A stretch of DNA of 48,917 nt from Thermomicrobiales bacterium. GTDB taxonomy: Bacteria; Chloroflexota; Chloroflexia; Thermomicrobiales; UBA6265. The stretch covers positions 1-48,917 of the forward strand of contig JAHBVL010000018.1 of the NCBI GenBank assembly GCA_019637585.1. Direction: 5' to 3'. Shown in pieces: positions 33,146 to 41,096 of the stretch (position 1 is the stretch's first letter; each line of letters opens with the position of its first letter). The translations under genes and the position numbers were made by a program. A model generated the notes under the pieces. That model saw only the letters and a program-made list of their open reading frames with translations. It was not told the origin of the DNA and did not search any database.

Positions 33146-34531
33146 TCAATCAAAAGCTGGAAAACCGAGCTGGAATTGCAGGGATTCTTCGATGAGCCGG
33201 CCAAGCGCGAGCAAAGCGGCGTCATGGCTCTGTCTGCCAACAACCTGCAGCCCAATCGGCAAGCCGTCGTCATCGACACCGCAGGGGATCGAGAGCGCGG
33301 GCTGACCCGTCACATTGAACGGCATCGCGAATCGCGTGTAGGCGAAGGCAACGTGCTCTGTGCTTCCATCGGCGTGGTGTACCTCCTCCTGACCGCAAGG
33401 GATGGCAGTCGCCGGAGTGGCCGGTGTGACGAGCGCGTCGAGGTGGAGCTCGTCGAATGTCCGATCGATGTCTGTGGCAATCTGCTGCATCAGCTGGCGA
33501 GCGCCCAGATAGGTCGCTGAGGAGACCCTTCGACCCTCCTCGATCGTGCCGCGAAGTCCATCGCTGTAGCCATCGGGATCGGACGCCACCATGGCGCTGT
33601 GCAGTGCCGCCGCTTCCACCACGAAGATGGTGTAGTTGCTCATCCGGGTTCGCCAGGCGGCGGGCCAGTCCATCTTGATGAGCTCGAAACCGCTATCGCG
33701 CAACCGATCGAGCGATGCTTCGACAGAACGCGCCACAGCAGGCTGGAGTCGCTCGAAGAAGTAGGAACGCGGCACGCCCAGACGCCGCTTCCGGCCATTG
33801 TTCGCCGTGAGCGGGACGCCAGATGCGCGTTGCATCGCGCCGAAGAGCAGCGTCGCGTCCTGTACCGACCGTGCCAGCGGACCGAGCGTATCCAGCGTCC
33901 ACGAAAGTGGAAAAACTCCGGTGATATCCACCCGCCCCAGTGTCGGTTTGAATCCGACGGCGCCGCAGATCGATGCAGGGATGCGGATGCTGCCGCCGGT
34001 ATCAGATCCAAGCGAACCGGTCGCTGATCCAACGGCGACCGCTGCCGCGCTGCCGCCCGACGATCCTCCCGGTACCCGCGAGGTGTCCCATGGGTTTCGC
34101 GCCGGTGCGCTGGTCACGCCTGCCGCGAACTCATGGGTGACCGTTTTACCAAGGAGGACGGCTCCGGCATCTCGCAAGCTGGTGATCACCGCCGCATCTG
34201 ACATCGCCGGGCCGGCCCTCTCGCGAAGTCTGGCTCCGCACCGCGTGGGCAGCCCCGCAACATCGACCAGGTCTTTGATGCCGATCGGGATGCCATGGAG
34301 CGGCCCGAGTGTGCTTCCCCGGGCCAGCGCGTCATCGCATGCCCGAGCCGTTTCCAGCGCCCGATCGCTATCGACGGCAACCCATGCCTGCACGAGGTCA
34401 TCAGTCGACTGCATCCGCTCGAGAACCGAAGCCGTCAGCTCGACAGACGACAGCGCTCCGGCGCGCAACCTCGATGACGCCTCCACAATCGACATTTGCC
34501 ACGGATCCGTTGAGTGGGAGCGATCTGTCAC
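33146..34531 (-). CDS. Amidase signature-family enzyme (2)
   Basis: 461-aa amidase closely paralogous to the adjacent one. The triad is K86 (GIKDLVD), S157/S158 (PGGSSGG) and S181 (GSDTGGSIR); the C-terminus is FNVTGQPALSIPCGVDDDGLPIGLQ. Divergence is concentrated in the middle third (about 240-370), the part that shapes the substrate pocket, so the two copies may differ in specificity. It sits between the M42 peptidase and the 68-aa protein on one strand. Confidence 0.9.
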   Translation of the reverse strand: MTDRSHSTDPWQMSIVEASSRLRAGALSSVELTASVLERMQSTDDLVQAWVAVDSDRALETARACDDALARGSTLGPLHGIPIGIKDLVDVAGLPTRCGARLRERAGPAMSDAAVITSLRDAGAVLLGKTVTHEFAAGVTSAPARNPWDTSRVPGGSSGGSAAAVAVGSATGSLGSDTGGSIRIPASICGAVGFKPTLGRVDITGVFPLSWTLDTLGPLARSVQDATLLFGAMQRASGVPLTANNGRKRRLGVPRSYFFERLQPAVARSVEASLDRLRDSGFELIKMDWPAAWRTRMSNYTIFVVEAAALHSAMVASDPDGYSDGLRGTIEEGRRVSSATYLGARQLMQQIATDIDRTFDELHLDALVTPATPATAIPCGQEEVHHADGSTEHVAFAYTRFAMPFNVTGQPALSIPCGVDDDGLPIGLQVVGRQSHDAALLALGRLIEESLQFQLGFPAFD

Positions 34532-34603
34532 TGAAGATCCATGTTTCGGTGCACGACTGTCTCGTAGATACTGGCGGGTTTGGAAGCGGTCCGGTGCATT
34601 CGG

Positions 34604-35671
34604 TCAGCTCGGGGCATGGACGACGAATGCCTCCAGCAGGTCGACCGTGGCTTCGATGTCCCGCTCGTCCACCATCTCGATGGGCGAGTGGGTGTAGCGC
34701 GTCGGATAGGTCACGAGCGCGATCTCAGTGCCGCGTTTGAGCAGCGCCGAGGCATCGCTTCCATAGCTCTGATAGATCGCTCGCTGAACCGGAATCCCGG
34801 CGTCCCTGGCGATGCCGATGAGTCGTTCGCTGAGTTTCCAGGAATAGTGGGCCGAACTGTCGTGGTAGACCACGGCTGGTCCGGCGCCCATCACATTGGG
34901 AAAATCCCGCTTGTCGGTGCCTGGGATGTCGCCGACCAGCCCCACATCGAGATTGATGCAGAGATCGACCTCGATTTCATCGGCGATACTGGCGGCGCCG
35001 TGCAGCCCTGCTTCCTCCTGAACGGTCGAGACGAGCCAGAGCTCGTAGGGCAAGTCGCCCCGTTTGGCCAGACGCTCCGCGGCGAGCGTGACGATGGCCA
35101 GCGCGGCCCGATCGTCCATCGCCTTGCCGGAGATTCGGTGCTCTCCGAACCGTCGCGTCTTGGGGTTCCAGATGATCCGGCACCCGGCGTGAATGCCTAA
35201 CGCTTCGACCTCCTCCCGCGAGGACGCGCCGATGTCGATGAACCAGTCGTTCCATTCCCACCCGCTGGCGTTTCGCTCTTTGGCGCTCACGACGTGCCCG
35301 CTGGCAGTGGCGAACACGCCGTCGACGGTTCCACTGGGCGTCACGATCAGGGCGGACTGATTGAGCGGCATGACCCACTTGGGCGGCGCGCCACGGGTGT
35401 CGCCGTAATATGGCCAGATATGGATGAATCCATCGTCGCTCACGCTCTTGACCATGAAACAGATCTCATCCGCGTGGGCCATCAGCGCCAGTCTCGGCCC
35501 GGAGCCGCCGACCTTCGCCAGGACGTTGTCGACCCGCGTCCGCCGAACCTCCGCGAACGCGGACCAGCGCGCTTCGATCCAGTCCTGGACTGGTCCTTCC
35601 ATGCCGATTGGACCGGGAAGCTCGGTGAGCTCCCTGATGATGTCGAAGACACTGGATTTGCTGGTGCTCAC
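34604..35671 (-). CDS. M42-family metallo-aminopeptidase
   Basis: 355-aa peptidase of the glutamyl aminopeptidase/deblocking (M42, FrvX-like) family. The di-metal site residues are H66 and D68 (MAHADEICFM), D186/D187 (KAMDDRAAL), E219 and E220 (TVQEEAGLHGA) and a C-terminal His in YTHSPIEM. It forms large tetrahedral complexes in other species and trims short peptides. The start is GTG 35671 with AAAGGGA upstream. It is first gene of the block with the two amidases, which points to peptide or amide turnover. Confidence 0.9.
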   Translation of the reverse strand: MSTSKSSVFDIIRELTELPGPIGMEGPVQDWIEARWSAFAEVRRTRVDNVLAKVGGSGPRLALMAHADEICFMVKSVSDDGFIHIWPYYGDTRGAPPKWVMPLNQSALIVTPSGTVDGVFATASGHVVSAKERNASGWEWNDWFIDIGASSREEVEALGIHAGCRIIWNPKTRRFGEHRISGKAMDDRAALAIVTLAAERLAKRGDLPYELWLVSTVQEEAGLHGAASIADEIEVDLCINLDVGLVGDIPGTDKRDFPNVMGAGPAVVYHDSSAHYSWKLSERLIGIARDAGIPVQRAIYQSYGSDASALLKRGTEIALVTYPTRYTHSPIEMVDERDIEATVDLLEAFVVHAPS

Positions 35672-35864
35672 CCCGATTCCCTTTCCGCCTCGCCAATTCC
35701 CGGCAGAGCGTATGGCAGCCGCGTCAGTTGGTCAATCGCGGTAGGGGAGCAATCCTCTCCCGCGTATACTGACTCCATGCAAATCACGCGGGGCGCGCGT
35801 CGCCCAGGCGGTCTTCAGAGCCGGATTTCGCCGGCTCGATCCATCCGGAGGACATGAACGAATC

Positions 35865-37289
35865 ATGGCAGAAGTAGCGACAGCAACACACGAATTCGAT
35901 CTCGTTTTGCTGGGCGGCGGCACCGGCGGCTATGTAGCCGCCATCCGGGCCACGCAGCTCGGTCTCAAAGTCGCCGTCGTCGAGGAGTTGATCCTCGGTG
36001 GCACCTGTTTGCACCGCGGCTGCATTCCTGCCAAGGCGTTTCTCAAGTCGGCCGATGTCTACGAGGAAGTCAAGAATTCGGCTGAGTTCGGGGTGAACAT
36101 CGCCGGGGAGCTGTCGTTCAACTATGACGCCGCGTTGCAGCGCGCGCTCAAGGTGGTCGAAGGGCAGTACAAGGGACTCCTCTTCCTCTTCGACAAGAAG
36201 TACAAGATTCCCGTCTTCATGGGCCGCGGACGTCTCCTTGATGCGAACACGGTCGGGGTGACCCCGAACGATGGCAGCGCCCCATTCAGTCTGCGGGCGC
36301 CGAACATCATCATCAACACCGGATCGCGCCCCCGGCCGATCAAGGACCTGCCCTTCGATGGGGTGCGGGTGATCAGCTCCGATCACGCCGTCGTTCTCGA
36401 CCACTTGCCGAAGAGCTTCATCGTGCGAGGCGGCGGCGCCACCGGTGTCGAGTGGGCGTCGGCCTATCACCGGTATGGCTCGACGGTCTCACTGGTCGGC
36501 AATGTCGTCCCGCAGGAGGACCACGAGGTTTCCCAAGCGCTGGCCCGGGCGTTGCAGCGGCAGAAGATGGAGGTCATTCAGGGCGCGCGGCCCTCAGCTG
36601 GCGACATCAACGTCGGCAAGAAGGGCGTGACCATGAAGGTGACCGACGAAAAGGGCAAGGAAAAGGTGCTCGAAGCCGAAGCGCTCCTGGTGGCGATTGG
36701 CCGGCAGGGAAATGTCGAGGACATCGGGCTGGAAACTGTGGGCATTCAGACGAAAGGGGACATCATCCCCGTCGACGCCATGCAGCGGACCAATATCCCG
36801 AACATCTATGCCATCGGCGACGTCAACGGCAAGCAGATGCTGGCTCACACCGCCATGCATCACGGCATCATCGCCGTCGAGAACATCATGGGACTCAATC
36901 CCTACCCGCTCGACGAGGAGATGAATTCCCCCTCCTGCACCTACTGCGAACCGGAGATCGGCAGCATCGGTCTGTCGGAGAAGAAAGCGCAGGAGAAGGG
37001 CTTCAACGTCAAGATCGGCAAGTTCCCGATGAAACCAAACGCCAAAGCGACGATTGCCGGGCATACCGATGGATTCACCAAGATCGTGGCGGATGCCGAT
37101 ACCAAGGATCTCCTCGGTCTGCACATCATCGGGCCGAACGCGACCGAGCTGATCGCCAATGGCGCGGTGGCGCGGTTGCTGGACAGCAGCCCGGAGGAGT
37201 TGGCGATCACCGTATTCCCGCACCCGACGATTTCCGAGGTGATCGGCGAAGCGGCGCACGACTGGCTGGGGCACGCTATCCATATTTAG
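35865..37289 (+). CDS. lpdA: Dihydrolipoamide dehydrogenase (E3)
   Basis: 474-aa flavoprotein disulfide reductase. It has the FAD motif LVLLGGGTGGYVAAIRA, the redox disulfide C48/C53 in GGTCLHRGCIPAK, the NAD motif RGGGATGVEWA, the second FAD motif NIYAIGDVNG, and the catalytic HPTISE near the C-terminus. It is the E3 of 2-oxoacid dehydrogenase or glycine-cleavage complexes, yet no E1, E2 or lipoyl protein is nearby, so it probably serves complexes encoded elsewhere. GGAGG at 35847-35851 is too far from ATG 35865 (13 nt) and very close to an out-of-frame ATG 35854 coding a 7-codon frame (MNESWQK) that overlaps the start; the true initiation arrangement is uncertain. A TATACT at 35765-35770 is a candidate -10 box. 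Confidence 0.93.
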   Translation: MAEVATATHEFDLVLLGGGTGGYVAAIRATQLGLKVAVVEELILGGTCLHRGCIPAKAFLKSADVYEEVKNSAEFGVNIAGELSFNYDAALQRALKVVEGQYKGLLFLFDKKYKIPVFMGRGRLLDANTVGVTPNDGSAPFSLRAPNIIINTGSRPRPIKDLPFDGVRVISSDHAVVLDHLPKSFIVRGGGATGVEWASAYHRYGSTVSLVGNVVPQEDHEVSQALARALQRQKMEVIQGARPSAGDINVGKKGVTMKVTDEKGKEKVLEAEALLVAIGRQGNVEDIGLETVGIQTKGDIIPVDAMQRTNIPNIYAIGDVNGKQMLAHTAMHHGIIAVENIMGLNPYPLDEEMNSPSCTYCEPEIGSIGLSEKKAQEKGFNVKIGKFPMKPNAKATIAGHTDGFTKIVADADTKDLLGLHIIGPNATELIANGAVARLLDSSPEELAITVFPHPTISEVIGEAAHDWLGHAIHI

Positions 37290-37310
37290 CAGTCGGCAGT
37301 CGGCAGTCGG
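37290..37310. repeat. Three tandem copies of a 7-bp unit
   Basis: CAGTCGG is repeated three times directly after the lpdA stop codon. It is short and has no obvious role; the remaining intergenic DNA to 37408 shows no gene. Confidence 0.6.
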
Positions 37311-37408
37311 CGGTCAAGTGATCGCTGGAGTCTGGTACGCTAACGGGTGATGTTGTGGGCGGCGAATGCCGCCGGCTTTGGCGTGTCGACAATGGGGAAT
37401 GGGTGGAA

Positions 37409-38293
37409 ATGAAATTCTTGACCTACAAGAGTGGTGACGGGTTGAAGCTGGGCGTCCGCACCGAGGCCGGTGTGATCGACGTCGCGGCGGCTGGCGCCGC
37501 GCAGGGCGTCGACGTTCCAGCGTCGCTGGGCGATGTCATCGCCGGCGGCGAGAGCGCGGTGGCCGCGGTCCGGGCGCTGGTCGAATCGCTGCCGGACGAC
37601 TCAGGCGCGGCCTGGCGTCTCGACGAGATGGCCATTCAGTATGGTCCCGCCGCCGACAATCCCGGCAAGATCATCTGCGTTGGTCTGAACTACGCGCGGC
37701 ACGCCAAGGAATCGGGCGCGGCCATCCCGACCTCTCCCGTGCTCTTCTCCAAATTCGGCAACACCATCTGCGGAGCGGGCGACAGCGTGCCACTCCCGGC
37801 CGGCATTGCCGAGCAGTACGACTATGAGGTCGAACTTGGTTTGGTGATTGGCAAGCACGCCAGGAATGTGAGCCAGGAAGACGCCCTGAGCCATGTGTTC
37901 GGCTATGTGACCGCCAATGACGTCAGTGTCCGCGACCTGCAGATGCGCACCAGCCAGTGGCTGCTGGGTAAGACCATGGACAACTTCCTGCCGATCGGCC
38001 CCTATCTGGTGACGGCCGATGAAGTGGGCGATCCGCAATCGCTGCGCCTCCGCTGCTGGGTCAATGACGATATCCGCCAGGACTCGAACACCGGCGACAT
38101 GATTTTCAGCGTCGCTGAGATCATCAGCTACATCAGCCGCTACTTCCCGCTCGAGCCAGGGGACGTGATCGTCACCGGCACACCCGAAGGGGTGGCGATG
38201 GGCCGGGAAGACAAACCATGGTTGAAGCCGGGCGACATCGTCACGGTCGAAGTCGAGCGGTTGGGCAAGCTGACCAACCAGATGACTGCCTAG
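37409..38293 (+). CDS. Fumarylacetoacetate hydrolase-family protein (2)
   Basis: 294-aa FAH-fold enzyme. It starts MKFLTYKSGDG and carries VGLNYARHAKESG, the metal-binding DYEVELGLVIGK, YVTANDVSVRDLQ and TGTPEGVAMG. It keeps the longer lid sequence PVLFSKFGNTICGAGDSVPLP typical of 2-hydroxyhepta-2,4-diene-1,7-dioate isomerase/diketo-deoxy-sugar-acid hydrolases. ATG 37409 was chosen with GGGGAA 9 nt upstream; the frame opens at 37355. It is a distant paralogue of the protein at 19039-19950. An intrinsic terminator follows. Confidence 0.88.
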   Translation: MKFLTYKSGDGLKLGVRTEAGVIDVAAAGAAQGVDVPASLGDVIAGGESAVAAVRALVESLPDDSGAAWRLDEMAIQYGPAADNPGKIICVGLNYARHAKESGAAIPTSPVLFSKFGNTICGAGDSVPLPAGIAEQYDYEVELGLVIGKHARNVSQEDALSHVFGYVTANDVSVRDLQMRTSQWLLGKTMDNFLPIGPYLVTADEVGDPQSLRLRCWVNDDIRQDSNTGDMIFSVAEIISYISRYFPLEPGDVIVTGTPEGVAMGREDKPWLKPGDIVTVEVERLGKLTNQMTA

Positions 38294-38317
38294 ACGGCAA
38301 ATCGACACCGGAGCACC

Positions 38318-38346
38318 TGCCGGGCCAGCAATGGCCCGGCAGTTTT
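38318..38346. terminator. Intrinsic terminator between convergent FAH and manA genes
   Basis: TGCCGGGCC-AGCAAT-GGCCCGGCA is a perfect 9-bp GC-rich stem with a 6-nt loop, followed on the plus strand by GTTTTC. It ends the plus-strand unit 24 nt after the FAH stop and lies 3 nt beyond the end of manA, so it may also stop transcription from the other side. Confidence 0.85.
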
Positions 38347-38348
38347 CG

Positions 38349-39323
38349 TCATGCCGGCCAGGCGATCAACGCCCGCGCCCGTTCGGTGGCCCTCATGATG
38401 CAGGTGTGCATCGCCGCCGGGACGACAAAGGTGTCGTAGGGCTCCAGAGAACGCTGGATACCGTCGTACTCGACGGTGGCGTTGCCATCGATCAATGTCA
38501 CGATGGCGAACCGGTCTCCACCGGTCGTGATTTCCGCGGGACGCTGCCCGATTGCGGCAATCTGGAGAACAAATGGCTCCAATGCCGCGATTTCGGTTGC
38601 CTGTCCGTCGCCAAGCGCTGGAATTGGCACCGGATGCGGATGAAACGAGACATCCGCTGCCCGGACCGACTTCTCGATGTGCAGCTCTCGTCCTGCTTTG
38701 GCCGGTCTGTTCCAATCGGAAACCCGGTAAGTGATGTCTGAGGACTGCTGGATCTCGTAGATGAAGAGACCGGGACCGAGCGCGTGCACGGTGCCGGCGG
38801 GCATTGCCAGTACCTCATCCTTTCGCAATGGATGCCGCTCGGCGATCGCGTCGATGGTTCCCGAGCGAATCGCATCGGCGAGCGTCTCCTGCGTCACGCC
38901 GTTTCGGATTCCGGCGATGACCTCTGCGCTGGCCCCGGCTTCGATAGCGAACCAGGCTTCGGTTTTGCCCCGCATCCGGGGGCCTTCGAGTTCGGCGGCG
39001 AGGCGGTCGTCCGGGTGGACCTGGATCGAGAGCCACTCATTGGTGTCGAGGAGCTTGACCAGGAGCGGGAATGACCGCTCCCCGCTCTCCCAGACCGAGT
39101 GGCCAAGGAGCGACGATCCGCCTGCACAAACCAGCTCGGCCAGCGTTCTCCCCTTGGCCGGCCCTTCCGCAACCTGATTCGACTCATGAACGAGCCACGC
39201 TTCGCCGACGGGCGTCGCTCCCGCTGGAAAGCGGTTGCCTCCCCAGATCCGCTCGACATACCGGGGTTCGAGGAAGATCGGTTGCTCGAAGATGTCGGAG
39301 GATGATTCCGTCAGATCACTCAC
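38349..39323 (-). CDS. manA: Mannose-6-phosphate isomerase, class I type
   Basis: 324-aa zinc-dependent cupin isomerase interconverting fructose-6-P and mannose-6-P. Zinc ligands are Q101 and H103 (QVHPDD), E122 (KTEAW) and the His of PAGTVHALGPG. This is the short bacterial form (about 320 aa). The start is a GTG at 39323 overlapping the stop of the PAP2-type gene by 4 nt, so translation is coupled. It supplies the precursor for the ManC at 25973-27073, probably for cell-surface glycans. Confidence 0.92.
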   Translation of the reverse strand: MSDLTESSSDIFEQPIFLEPRYVERIWGGNRFPAGATPVGEAWLVHESNQVAEGPAKGRTLAELVCAGGSSLLGHSVWESGERSFPLLVKLLDTNEWLSIQVHPDDRLAAELEGPRMRGKTEAWFAIEAGASAEVIAGIRNGVTQETLADAIRSGTIDAIAERHPLRKDEVLAMPAGTVHALGPGLFIYEIQQSSDITYRVSDWNRPAKAGRELHIEKSVRAADVSFHPHPVPIPALGDGQATEIAALEPFVLQIAAIGQRPAEITTGGDRFAIVTLIDGNATVEYDGIQRSLEPYDTFVVPAAMHTCIMRATERARALIAWPA

Positions 39324-40951
39324 AGCCGGCGCTCATCGTCCCTCGATTGCGACTGGACGAGTTGTTTCGACGCGGCTGGTTGCTGGTGACTGTGCATTGG
39401 TGAGAAATGCCACCAGTAGAGCAGCGCGGCCGCCACGAAGGCGCCGGAAAAGTCGGAGATGATGTCGTAGATCGTGTCTTCGGCCCCCGCGTGACGGCCG
39501 GTGCCGAGCAAGCGGTCGCCGAAGTACTCGTAGACCTCCCAACCCAGCCCGAGCGCCATGGCGATCGCCACCGCGGACAGCATGATCGTGCCGGGCCGCC
39601 AGTCGATCGTTCCCCTGCGCCGCAACGCCAGCAGCACATCCCCCGCCGCCGTCGCGACCGCCGCCGATCCGAGAAAATGGGTGACCTTGTCATAGGCGAC
39701 AAACCGGTCGTACATGTGCCCTGCCGTGCCGAGCGTGTCGGCGTAGGTGGTCACAACGATAATGCCGTGGGTGACCAGGGAGAGTCCTCCCTCGGGCGCG
39801 AACTTCACGCTGATGAAGAGAATGGCGAGGATCGACAGCGCGATCTGCGCCACCATGTAGCCCCAGTAATTGGTGAATCCATGATCGACGATTTGCCTGA
39901 CGATCATGTAAGTCAGGAGAAGGGTCAGCGAGTAAGTGGTGAACCGGAGTCGCGGTGACCGATGCAGCTCGCGGTTGGCGGCGTGGACCGCCTGGCCAAA
40001 ACCGGTGCTGGCGAAGGTGACTTTGCCATCCGGCGCCTTGGCCACCGCGGCTCGCCAGGTGAGCACGAGGAATGGCACAACGCCGATAGCCGACCCGACC
40101 AGCCCGTCGACGAAATAATGATGACCGGTGGCCATCACGGTGAAGCCCATGATCAGGGTCGGCACAAAAAGCCAGAACCAGCGCATCCAGTGCTTCACGC
40201 CAACAAAGAGGGCGACGCTGCTCAACGCGACCCACCCGACGTGAAGCGACGGCATGGCGGCGTATTGATTGACGAAACTGTGCGATCCACCCCGCATCGC
40301 GTGCGTGCCGATGATGTCGCTGCCCGGCGCCAGACGGGGCGGCGCGAGTGGATAGGTCCAGATGATCACCAGGGCTAATCCGGACGCGATGGCCAGCGAT
40401 GTTCGGAACCGGCGAAAGACATCGTCATTGGTGATGTAGAGCCAGAAGAGCGCGCCGGCGACGACGGGCAGGAAGAACCAGGAATAGGCGTCGTTGAAAA
40501 AGCCGACCAGCGAGTCGTTGCGCAGCAGGAATTGTTGAACGGCGCGCTCCTGGTCGAGGTGCAACATGTCCTCGAACCGCATCAGCGATGTGGCGTTGGC
40601 GATGGCCTCGTCCCAGGTGCCTTTGACGAAGTGGCGGCCAGTCTCGTAGAGGATGAAAACGCTCGAGCAGATTGCCGCTTCCTGCAACGCTCGCCTGCCG
40701 GGCCGCGGAAAAGCGGTGCGGCCCCGCCAGCGCCAGGCCAGGATGCCGGCCATGCTGATAGCCAGCGGGATATAGATCACCGAATCGAAGAGATACGCGG
40801 CAAATGCCGCCAGGCCCATGAAGAGCGCGGTCCAGTGACTCGACGACAACGTGCCGAAGACGCCGATCAACGCGAATACTGTGAGGAAAACCGCCCACTC
40901 GCCGGGTGCGACGGGAAGGTGCGGGGAGCGGCCGAAGACTTCGATCTGCAG
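39320..40951 (-). CDS. PAP2-superfamily membrane phosphatase fused to a YjdF/DUF2238-like domain
   Basis: Polytopic membrane protein. The first part resembles the inositol-phosphoceramide-synthase-type PAP2 domain: PSLHVGW and GHHYFVDG hold the active-site histidines and Asp. The second part (from about residue 420) has YDKVTHFLGSA, WEVYEYFGD and DTIYDIISDFSGAF, as in YjdF/DUF2238 proteins. The first ATG/GTG/TTG start (TTG 40870) would cut into a hydrophobic helix (WAVFLTVFALIGVFG). The frame continues upstream to a CTG at 40951 preceded by AAGGAG with 7-nt spacing, giving 543 aa; I take this rare start as most likely. It may transfer or remove phosphate from a lipid or a glycan carrier. manA follows with a 4-nt overlap. 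Confidence 0.75.
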   Translation of the reverse strand: MQIEVFGRSPHLPVAPGEWAVFLTVFALIGVFGTLSSSHWTALFMGLAAFAAYLFDSVIYIPLAISMAGILAWRWRGRTAFPRPGRRALQEAAICSSVFILYETGRHFVKGTWDEAIANATSLMRFEDMLHLDQERAVQQFLLRNDSLVGFFNDAYSWFFLPVVAGALFWLYITNDDVFRRFRTSLAIASGLALVIIWTYPLAPPRLAPGSDIIGTHAMRGGSHSFVNQYAAMPSLHVGWVALSSVALFVGVKHWMRWFWLFVPTLIMGFTVMATGHHYFVDGLVGSAIGVVPFLVLTWRAAVAKAPDGKVTFASTGFGQAVHAANRELHRSPRLRFTTYSLTLLLTYMIVRQIVDHGFTNYWGYMVAQIALSILAILFISVKFAPEGGLSLVTHGIIVVTTYADTLGTAGHMYDRFVAYDKVTHFLGSAAVATAAGDVLLALRRRGTIDWRPGTIMLSAVAIAMALGLGWEVYEYFGDRLLGTGRHAGAEDTIYDIISDFSGAFVAAALLYWWHFSPMHSHQQPAASKQLVQSQSRDDERRL

Positions 40952-40991
40952 CGCCAGTCTCCTTCCAGCTTGGTACTGGGCCGGACAACAC

Positions 40992-41022
40992 CTGGACTGG
41001 CCAGTCGCGCCCGCCAGTCCAG
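40992..41022. other. Stem-loop upstream of the PAP2-type gene
   Basis: CTGGACTGGC and GCCAGTCCAG form a perfect 10-bp stem with an 11-nt loop, in the 145-nt gap between copA and the PAP2-type gene. It lies 74 nt past the copA stop and has no U-tract. It may limit read-through from copA. Confidence 0.6.
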
Positions 41023-41096
41023 ATAATGCGTCTACTGATTATTGCACACGTTCCGCCGGATGAATCGCCCGGACGTCCGTATCCCCTCGACGGCGC

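Noticed and set aside
37290-37310. Tandem 7-bp repeat as a regulatory array
   Set aside because: Three copies directly after a stop codon are too short and few to support a function.
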